Assembly: GCF_000764305.2 (NCBI RefSeq)
Contig: NW_025933214.1
Span: forward strand, 1-64,000
Source: Hyalella azteca
Lineage: Eukaryota > Arthropoda > Malacostraca > Amphipoda > Hyalellidae
DNA: 64,000 nucleotides
Reading direction: 5' to 3'
Each line of letters opens with the position of its first letter. Positions within the stretch are counted from its first letter, which is position 1. This document shows, piece after piece, positions 9,062-19,500 of the stretch. The notes below the pieces were generated by a model. The model worked only from the letters and a program-made list of their open reading frames with translations, made no database searches and was not told the DNA's origin. A program made the translations under genes and the position numbers.

Positions 9062-11706
9062 AGACCTGGCTCTCAACGACGACTGCCGCGCAGACGGCGA
9101 CAACGCCTGCTTGAGCAGCCGCCACTGCGTCGTCTACTGCGTCGCCGGCGCCTGGCAGCGGCTGCGTATCCTTTATACAGGCGCGACTAGGGGCGGATCC
9201 TCGGCAGCGACCCTAGTGTCGTCAGCGCAGTCAATTAATTTTAACCCTCTACCGCCCGACACGAGTAACCGGAGCAATATTGTCACAAGCCTACTACCCA
9301 AAAAAGGAAGTACGCTCACGTTCTAGTGAGCGCAAAATGACTTGCACTGATGGTTGCCGCCACGTACGATAACTTTAAAATGCTCTCTGTTGCACACAAA
9401 CGTCCTCAGGTTGCTACACTCAATACCGTAGTTTACGTTTGACTTCAGTTGAAAGTTATGTTCCTGGAGATTGACTTACGGCGGTATAGGGTTGATGTCT
9501 ACCGGCTAGAAAGTAATTTGTGTGCTGAGGGTGGCCTGGCTGGACAGACTGGCCACTTAGTCTTGAAGTCATTCCGTTAATGTCATTTTTCTTAGCCTTT
9601 TGCGTTGGTCTAAGCCCATGACGGCAGCCAGAGCATCTCGGGAGCGAGTAGCGGCATATGACGTCATGTGTTCCCTGGTCGCTGTGACATCTAAAAATGA
9701 AGCTCATCCTAGACACGCTCGTACCGTTATTAGGAACACTGTACAGTACACCTCAGTCAGGTAGTTTTATGGGAAGTTTTCCAAGTTTTCGTGAATAATA
9801 CAGGACATTTCTGAATTAGCGGTGTATGGGATGCGATTGTTACTTGCATTTAACTTGAGCAAAGAACGAATGTAATTACAAACGGTGGAATTACGTTCGA
9901 ATACCTACGATAAACTAGGCACATGATAATCAACGATCCCATGTGATGTTTACGCCCTAATTAATAACTTTTAAAATTATTGAAAAGTACGATGAGCTGC
10001 TGCTCCTTGACACTTTTCACAAAGCTACTGATTAATTTGTCCCTTCTATGTTTTATATCTCAAAGTCTTTCGCTCCGCCATGTGCCCTCCGAACAAGGAC
10101 TGGGTATCATCTCTGGCATTCCTTCACGTGGAGGGCCCTGGTAACTCCGAAAGATTCGTTCAAACTTCACGGGGAGATTCCTGCTAACTTAAGGATAACC
10201 GTCCAATGACTTATGCTCTTCTAGCTACTGATTTGCTATCGTTTCATTTTAACACAAAATCTTCTAAATTTACCTTGCTGTGTTATTCATTTAGTGAAGG
10301 AATAAAATACTTTATTTCTAGGTGAATTTATTCTCAACTGATTAGCATACTTGGTATTTCACTGTTAGCTTCCTTGTCAAAGATATTTAAAATTGAAATA
10401 AAGCTGATATCACGAAAATTGATACCTAGCGCGAATTTTCGGTAATAATATGCTGGCATATAAACGAGACTCGCTTCGAGAACGATGTTTATCTCTCATT
10501 GCTTACCTACCCACGTCGGATCAAAATAGCTTCTTGGTTGAATTTCATAGCTTGCCGATTGAGATCTTGTTGGAGTGCAGATGAAATCACAGGAATATTT
10601 TTTCATTAAATCAGAGGAACTTTAACTTGGAGGTTTACTCAGGTTCGCCATAGCAGTGCCGCTTAAACCGCTCGCGTAAATAGCAAATCCTTGAATGAGA
10701 CTCAACGTCCGCCCATTTGTCATATCAACTGAACCACTCTTCCTGTGCCTCACGAGTTACGCGTGAACTTTTCTTAATATGATAAGACCTGGTGGTGCTC
10801 CTGCGTAGACGCGTGTCGTCGCTGAGCGAGGTCCTCCCCTCCGAGGCCTCTAGCCTTCTGGGGGCGTGTCACCTGCTGCAGCAGCGCGTCCTGCAGCACC
10901 TCACTCCTCACGCCTCCACCTCCTTCATCTTCAGACCTCCTAATCAAGATTTCCAGGTGACTTGACCGCCAGGGTAGTTTAATGAAAGAAAGTTACCTGC
11001 CTTATTGCAAGCAACTCTAAGAATTGCTTATTCCATTTTTTTATAAATTTTATCGCTTGTATTAAAGTTCAATACCTGGACCACTTGTTTGAGTTCAATA
11101 CCTGGGGTTTGAGTTCAAAGAGTTCAATACCTGAATAATAACATGACTTATAGGTTATGCAGAAGGTGATCACGCGAGATCTCCGATATCAAAACAGTTA
11201 AAGTACCGGGACTAGAATCGTCAATCAGGAAGCTTCTTGCTCGATATTTTGGAACCAAGGGCTTTTAGCTTATTAACCAGAAAGTTCCCAAGAAATTGTG
11301 CGCCAGCAAGTAACTGGTGTTATGTTTCCTGCAGGCTGTTAGAAGAAGACCATTGTGTGCGTTTAAATGGGAAGCTAATTCTTTCAATACTTTTTTGCTT
11401 CAACGTTACTTATGATCCTCCGATGCCACACAAAATACGATGCATTGTAGAGTTTTTTTTTCATTGTAGTTTTCGTCTTACAACTCATCTATACCATATA
11501 CAACTCTTCCTTAGAGTGTACACGTGCACGTTCTGCCGTGGCTGGTGGAGCGACAGCCCAGCGATGGCGTGTACACGTTTGTGAGCTCCTACAGCGTCGC
11601 CGTCACCCAGAAGGAGCGCCTTCTAGCCGCTGCCCTACAACGCGTCCTGCAAGACGACAGTTCTCTCGACCCCCTGCGCGCCCTGCTTGGCCTCCCGACA
11701 GACTAA
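9062..11706 (+). CDS. 3' extension of NitFhit: second, diverged HIT domain (exons 9062-9165, 10787-10956, 11515-11706)
   Basis: A donor A|GTGAGC inside the last codons of the Fhit exon (exon end 8772) joins in frame to 9062 and skips the TGA, giving a 663-residue protein. The added exons carry a HIT-like layout: a beta strand CVVYCVAG, then LHLVVLLRRRVSSL, a helix SEASSLLGACHLLQQ, SFIFRPPNQDFQ, and the motif SVHVHVLPWL, ending in TAA. The intron between 9165 and 10787 splits a His codon after its first base, as in the first HIT domain (7334/7752). The last intron falls in phase 0 just before the triad, again as in the first. The first triad histidine is replaced by Ser (S601-V-H603-V-H605). 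Only splice logic links it to NitFhit, and a separate short gene is the main alternative. Confidence 0.6.
9166..10786 (+). other. Intron between the first two second-HIT exons
   Basis: This 1.6-kb stretch shows no recognisable coding sequence or repeat array. Short open frames on both strands lack domain signatures. Confidence 0.4.
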
Positions 11707-12874
11707 ACACTCTGGGTCTTATTCTCTCGCGTTTTGTTCGTATGTTCCCCCATCTCGCTTCGGGTATCGTGGATAAATTCAGCACTTCAAGTGCAGGATG
11801 AGGGAAACCAGGCGTGGAGCTTCTCAGATGTAGAACGTCAAGAAATAACTATCTCGTTTCCCGATTATATATTTCTGTGATTCAACAACATGAAAATTTT
11901 ACAAATTCAGGTTATTGTTGCTGTCTCCAGGTGTTTTATATACTATCCATGCAATAGTTATTCATAATTTTTGTTTTCCAAGGACATTGGTTGACAGTCC
12001 CATCTCTTCTGAACCAGGAAGCTCAAACTAAAACGTCTTCCTGAGAGAAAAGCTTATTCCAGGTACCGGTAGGAAATAAAATTCCTGCATTATGTTTGTC
12101 ATCTGATCCTGTTGTGGCTCTAACAGCTTAAATAATCCTGAAATATGTGAAAAATAAACATGTTGACTTGTGTTCCTGTTCGTTTAACCTTCACAAAGAT
12201 GAGTTTGGAAATTATGGGCTCAAATGATCTCGCCTAACTTAGTTCATCACTCTATGTTACACGTTGTAGTTGGTCACTACTCAGATCTGCGAATCTACAG
12301 TACGAAAGAGTCAAGCTAAATCTTGTATACTGATAAAAAGCCCAACACGACCGCGTCTGTTTTCAACGTAATATTTGAGTGAGATGAGCTCGTTCTCTCC
12401 CTATAAGGTCGATGCAGCCCGCTGGTAAATTTGTTCCTTTGTATTCTACTTTTTTTGTGATGAATCATCGTTGGACTAGCTTTTGTGCAAAAAGTATGTT
12501 CCAAAAAATGTGATAACGCCTGACCTGAAGGTGACTGCAAAAATGTAAGTTTGCATTAGCGGGGCGAAAATAAATGAAGCTTGGCGGGGCGAAAATCCTT
12601 AGTAAGTCGTGATAATGTGTGCCGTGAGTACGTTGGTTCGGTTCGAATAAGATGAGCTGCTTGTAGGAATGTGATTACTTAGTATAGTATCATCGGCATT
12701 GAAGAATCCTGTCGCCGATGTTACGGAACCTCGGCTTTATGCATGATTACTTCTCTTTCGCTGAGCAACCGTCTCTTCATATTTCCTGGTTTCTTGCCAC
12801 GTGCTGATGGATTTAATTAACAACGTAGATGCATTTATGAATGAATGAATATTTTTTTGGCAAACAGTTGACGT
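11707..12874. other. Intergenic region and probable 3' UTR after the second HIT domain
   Basis: AATAAA-type motifs occur near 12,076 and 12,153 and could end the long transcript. The word GCGGGGCGAAAAT appears twice near 12,560-12,595. I see no gene. Confidence 0.4.
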
Positions 12875-13330
12875 CTTCGTGGGGACCTCATTGAAGTATA
12901 CAAGTATACTCATGGTCTATACAAGGTCCCTGAAGGGTTACTAGAATTTGAAACAAGTACCAACACCAGGGGCCACGGCTATAAGCTAAAAAAACTGCGC
13001 TGTAACTTCTCCCCGCGACAAAATTTCTTCTCGCTTCGAATCACCGACATGTGGAACAGCCTCCCCAATGACATAGTTGGCGCTCCAAGTATGAACGCGT
13101 TCAAGAACAGACTAGATAAAGCTATGGAAAAATATATGTTCAGATTTGAAATGCCTAGCTCCTTATCGAACCCGGTGGAAGTCTAGTAGCTACTTCAAAC
13201 TATCGTCAGTCATGAAAAGATCCGGTCAAATGAATCTATGAACAAGGCACGAAAAGGAAAAGAATCGGCGACAGGCCACATCAGGCCTACACTTCAGAGC
13301 CGACATCACTATGTTATGTTATGTTATGCA
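12875..13330 (+). mobile_element. 3' end of a CR1-like non-LTR retrotransposon
   Basis: Frame 12,875-13,186 (104 codons with TAG) reads through RGDLIEVYK, RGHGYKLKKLRCNF, MWNSLPNDIVGAPSMNAFKN and RLDKAMEKY, which is the familiar C-terminal tail of CR1/Jockey-group reverse transcriptases. The 3' tail contains CAGGCCACATCAGGCC and AGAGCCGACATCAC and ends in (ATGTT)n. The same tail type is found at 23,304-23,436, 23,607-23,685 and 56,650-56,796. The element is 5'-truncated, as expected for incomplete target-primed reverse transcription. Confidence 0.8.
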
Positions 13331-13541
13331 GAATGTTCATCCTTCCAATCAATGCCACGTGATCTTAATGAAACCGAAAATTAAACGCTCGCGAATTATT
13401 ATCATGTTGCCAGATCGTTCGTGGGTATGTTCATTAAAAAAAAACTCGCCCCCAGTCGGGCTACCCACGATCTCGTCGCACTATCCTTGCCCTCTCCTAC
13501 TTCTACCCCGTCCCACTTCGAACCTCAGTCGCTTACAAGTC

Positions 13542-16500
13542 ATGGCGAGGGAGGGAGTGTGGCTTGTGGCGGTCGCGGTAGCCCTGGTGCTACTGCAGGG
13601 CGTGTCCTCTCAGCAACCTGACACGCTCTGCGGAGAGTGTGACAAGTGAGTTGAACGATTATACATTCTATCAAATTAATTTATTTAATTTTTATCTGGT
13701 ATCTTATAAAAATAATAGAATATAAAAATCTTGAGTAAATATGGAGAGTGTGTTATCAACCACATGGGCAGAGTGCGAGGCACGGGGTGTGAGGGCGCAG
13801 CTTTGTTTAGTTTACGTGTCTTTAGTTGTTTCTTTGCAGCCCACACCGCAGCTTGGGCACAGACGTAACTCGATAATGACATTCGTCTTGCTAACCAAAA
13901 TCATTCTGAGTGTGTGGCAATTTAATATTCGTTGTCTAGTAACTTGATGTTCGGACAATATCGATTCAGTTCTCTAAGAGCAATAGTTGTTTTTTTTTAT
14001 TCGATGCGGATAAATCTTGGAAGAATCACCCATTTACGTCTGGTTGTTCTTCTAGATTCTAGAATATCAGTTTAATATTTCGATTGTTTAACAGTATTTT
14101 TTTTCATAGAAAATATTTTGGATTTTTTCTTCAGATGCTAAGTTTCATTGTCGAACTGCACTCACGACTCAGTAGCTCATCGCTCATCGCAGACTGCGTG
14201 AATATTATTTGATGCACAAATTGATTATAAGTTTCAAATTCTACAAATCGTAATGAACGCTGTGAAGATAGCATGATAGTCATCTGAGAGTTCACTGTGT
14301 TGAATTTTTCTAAATACGTTTCACAGACGCCGCTTGCAAATTATAATCCTTATTAATTGGGCATTAGGAAGTACGTATAACGTTCTTTGTCATTGCACCA
14401 GACTTTGTGACTTTCGATTTCAAGCCAAAAGCTGTCTCAGCCTCGAGCTTAATAACTAAGAATGAAATTTAAGTTAGGATTTTAGGTAAGGTAACTGGTG
14501 CAGTAGGATGCCTGAAGTCACGTTGAGCTTTTGAGCACCAATTCCTACGTTGTCGAGGATTCTTTACGGAACTAAAAATTGAATTAGGTACCGTACTTGG
14601 GCCAATTATATTCATGTTTGTAGCAAGTAAATTGAAATGGTGAATTCTCTCCATATTAAGTGCAGAAGATCACGCTCAGTGTAACAGCAACTTGTTGCTG
14701 CCACATAGGATGCCTGTGCAAATTTAAAATATTAGGGGAAGACCAAGTCTCATAAGAAGGCAGAATTTATTGTTTGTGGCTCCTTTCGACGCCCTTCTTG
14801 ATGCTGATCATGCAAAATTTGTTAAGAATGAAATCTGCTTAGAATATGATTGTATTGAATTTGAAATAATAGGAACACTCGCTGTCTTCCTCCGATGTAG
14901 AAAATTGTGATGTTATTCTGTATAAAATCTCTGTCAAGCTACCTAAGATTGTGACTCGATATCGGGCAACCGAATTGGAGGTTGCCACAATGAACGAAGT
15001 TCTTGAATGACCGGGTTGTGAAAACCTTTATAATCGGACAAACAAACATAGTAAACGCACAAAGCAAGGTGGTGGGTATGGAGAGGTGGATTTTTAGTGA
15101 ATATTTAAGTTAGCAGTGGTTATAAGGTTATTGATGGAGCAGATGGACCAACATAGATGGTCGATGTACCAGAGAAGTAGTGGTGGCAGCCTACCAAATA
15201 TAATTGGTGCATCAATGAAGATAGTTGTATCGGAAAAAATTAGTAATAGTGGCGGCCTAGCAAAGATGATTGGTACACCAATAAAGACGGCTGATGTACC
15301 AGAGAAGTGGTAGTGGTGGCGGCACGAGGCTGAGATCTACACAAGAGGCCCTCTGTCTGCCATTGAGGTCGCCGTCATGACTCCCCATCTTGTCTCCTGA
15401 CCCACGCACATAGTTCAGCAATGCCGCTGACGTATTAGACACCAGCTGTCAATTCAATCATCCCCTCTTAATTCCGGCGAATATGAAAATTCGTTCAAGA
15501 TGAATTCTAAGGACGATAGAATTATACCCGAGTTCTTCATGAAGGAGCTCACGGCTGGATTAAATCTTGAAATTTGCCCGTTATATATAAAGAATTCCGC
15601 TGAAGTTCTTATGATAATCTGTCCTTATTAATTATCTATCTTTAATTATATCTTTCATATAACTGAATAAATGAACTACTTTTGATTTTACCTGTGCGTT
15701 TGCACTGTAAAGGCATAGTTGGTATGTATGGTGTTGCTTGACTAGTATTCCTGATACGCGTTTCACTACTATATAGATGATGTGAGTTTCAAGTCGCCGC
15801 TCATGCGCTTTACCAGTGAAGCTGCCACTGCCACTGCCAGCTATCCTCCACACGCAGCTACAGTCCTTGACAATTTAACAAGGACGGTTATTAATGTGAT
15901 TTATTAGAATTTATACACATTACATGACTATTATAATCCATATAATGGTAATGATCAATCGTTTTGAGAATGTGGTTGTACTTTCAATGGTAATGGCAAT
16001 TCCTTTCATGGTAATGACCATCCATTTTGTGGTTGAGTATACATTATTTAATTACGATAATTTTTCTCTTGACGATTAAAATTATAGTTTTTAATGGTAG
16101 TGATCACGCTTAGAATTATCATATTATCGTAACCATGAGTTACATGATTGTGATTGTTATTTTTTGGAATAATTTATTCTATTTTAACGGCCACCCGTTT
16201 TGTAATAATGACGTGGGCGTGATTATTATCAGTCATATATTCTTTTCTTCGTTTGTTTCTTGATAAGAATTAACTTGAATAACCAAATTGGCTCATTTTA
16301 TGCTTTATTTTATCAATGTTCATCCGCTGCATATCGTCTTTAATTAACGGATTCCTGGTGTTTTGGTCCGCAGGTCCAAATGTCCGCCGAAGGAAGACTG
16401 CCCGGAAGCGGAGGCGGTTGACAGCTGCGGTTGCTGCGTGGTGTGTCGGCGCAGTCTTGGGCAGCGCTGTGACCCTAAGCCTGCTGCAGGGGTGCTCTAT

Positions 16501-19500
16501 GGGCCCTGTGGCGAGTACCTCGTCTGCCAAACACGCCTTGACATTGCCGTGGGTACTCGGCTGGAGAGACTTCTACTTGCCTGTATTCTGATCACTCTCA
16601 TTACTAATTCGTGCCGCAATAAATGGTTCAAAAAATTAAAAGTTAAAATTGTGTAGTAGAGTCCATGCTCGTTTTAATGCTGAGCTTTTAATATTTAGCG
16701 TGCACAATAACTTCAAAGCCTAATATTAGGTGAGCAGATCTTCATCTCATTTGTGCTTTAAATTTTTCATTTTTTAGCGCTTGAGTTGCATTTGATATTC
16801 CAAACTAGTAGGTATAAAGCCTCGAATATGTCTGATGAGATAATTCAATAAGTTGCAGTGGTGGGCACAATTCCGCTAATCCGCTAACCGCTAATTAGCG
16901 AAGCTAACTTTTTCCTTATCGGATTAGCTGTTCAGCTAACTTTGAAAACCTTTAGCGGACCAATTAGCTTCCGCNTCAGCCGACCGTTATCGCCACACAA
17001 CATCTCTGGCATGTCACATGACGTGTAGTAAACAGTAACGTCTTCTAGCGCTGTAACGCGTGAGCGTCAGCCGACCGTTATCGCCACACAACATCTCTGG
17101 CATGTCACATGACGTGTAGTAAACAGTAACGTCTTCTAGCGCTGTAACGCGTGAGCGTCAGCCGACCGTTATCGCCACACAACATCTCTGGCATGTCACA
17201 TGACGTGTAGTAAACAGTAACGTCTTCTAGCGCTGTAACGCGTGAGCGTCAGCCGACCGTTATCGCCACACAACATCTCTGGCATGTCACATGACGTGTA
17301 GTAAACAGTAACGTCTTCTAGCGCTGTAACGCGTGAGCGTCAGCCGACCGTTATCGCCACACAACATCTCTGGCATGTCACATGACGTGTAGTAAACAGT
17401 AACGTCTTCTAGCGCTGTAACGCGTGAGCGTCAGCCGACCGTTATCGCCACACAATATCCCTGGGAATGTTTACTCTCCGCTGGGCTGGGTCGCTGCACA
17501 TTATGTTGAGGTTGCATTCACAGTATATGCTTCACGTACGAGTTATGAATTATTATTTGATGTGATTCAGTGATATTGAATTTTCCTTTAAACAAGGACT
17601 ACTCTGCATTAAATTTAACATTATATAATAATAACAAAACAAAATAAATAACATCCTAGCTTAGCCTGACCTATCCGAACCTAACATAACATGTCCTAAC
17701 CTAACCTACAGGATCCTATCCTACCCTAATGTATAATATACTTACTTACCTGAGCTTAATCAGTCTAAATGGACAATAAGAAATCATAAATACAGGCAAT
17801 GAATTATTCATTTCCGTAAAGTAGTCCGGATTTTAGGCTGAGCAAGTTTTATTAATTAAGCGTTAATGCAATAAATTGTTCGACCATGAGCGTTGACTAT
17901 CTAGCAAACAGTTGAATATTCATCGCATCGGGTTCAGGTGAAACGCAATTTTAATCATAAGCTCACATTCGCCCGCGTGAATTCGAAGCCAAGGCAAGTT
18001 TAAATGAGAAGTGGCTTATATTTCTTTGATTTCTGTCGTATCCCGCGCCATGTGACAGGACCAGTTCTGCACACAGATAACTTGCTCATACTGTTCGCAT
18101 ATGCTTACGACCGGACGCTCCCAGATGCGACAAACCTCATCATTGCCTTTTCTTATCGCATGCTTCGTGACAACAAAGTTAGAGCACTGCATAATTAAGT
18201 TAAAATGATAGAATTGCGAGTTGGTCAAACAACAATTTTTTTCGCAGACATTGCTGTTGATGAACAAATGTGATTCAGCACGAGAATTACGCACTTCTTA
18301 CCTATCTGGTGTAGGAGTTATTTATTAAATTTTGACGAAAAATACGATATATTGAGGTTTGTGTACGTTTGCATTTCGGTTACTGGCTTATAGCGGCTTT
18401 GATAGCGTGGGTTTCGTTGCTCTCGCTTGATGAATATTGCAGACACTTCCAACTTGTGGCCGCTGCAGACGCTCGTAGGGCGAGCGTCTGGTACATATAT
18501 GCCGATCATATTTGAAAATGACATTGCTCATGCAGGCGTAGTTTCAACTTTTTAGAGCATTGTACATTCATTCATTGTTCCTTATGTGAAATAAGAAACA
18601 AAGAAACATTAGAAATTATATCAGGACATTTTAAGCTAAAAATAGTGCTTTTATTTAAAATTGTTACACGCTATAATCAAATTTGAGTTTTATTCCTTGC
18701 AATACATCTCTCAATCAGATATTTCGCTAGATAATTTGATACTCTCAGTAACGCAGTGGTTGCTACCATCTTACTCTCAGTAACGCAGTGGTTGCTACCA
18801 TCTTACTCTCAGTAACGCAGTGGTTGCTACCATCTTACTCTCAGTAACGCAGCGGTTACCTACATCTTCCTCTCAGTAACGCAGCGGTTACCTACCATCT
18901 TCCTCTCAGTAACGCAGTAGTTACCTACCATCTTCCTCTCAGTAACGTAGTGGTTGCCTTTGCTCTCAGTAACGTAGTGGTTGCCTATCATCTTACTCTC
19001 TGTAACGGAGAGGTTACCTACCATTTTGGTCTCAGTAACGCAGCGGTTACCTACCATCTGCCTCTCAGTAACGTATTGTTGTTGTCTAACATATTTTGAA
19101 AGTTGGTTATATGCGTATGGAATAACCATTAACTATCATTTAGATTATGCCTTCGTGTATATTGTTTGAATATATTGTCAATGGGAATAACAATTGATCG
19201 CACCTCTCATGTGGAATAATCTTTGCATGGGATAATATCTGTGCACCAGCTATGTTACTCTTGCGGGTTCCAACAGCACGCCAGCTGAGAGGCAAGAAAT
19301 TCTAGAATGATATAATTATACGCAGGATGAGTATGTGAGACAAATATTTCATTCGTCGTTGATGCAAATTTGACAGTTTTTTTTAATTCCTTGAATAATA
19401 GGCAGTTTCATTGTTAACAAATGTGAAGCTGCTAAAAATTTTGCCTTTGGCATTAAATTATACCACTTACCATTATGTTATACTAATAAAAAAAGAATAT

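Noticed and set aside
17655..17735. Interstitial telomere of TTAGG type
   Set aside because: The CCTAA words are irregular and too few; kept only as a weak repeat.
18860..19129. Minus-strand frame with repeated VTERKMVGN
   Set aside because: Translation of the 32-bp intronic array.
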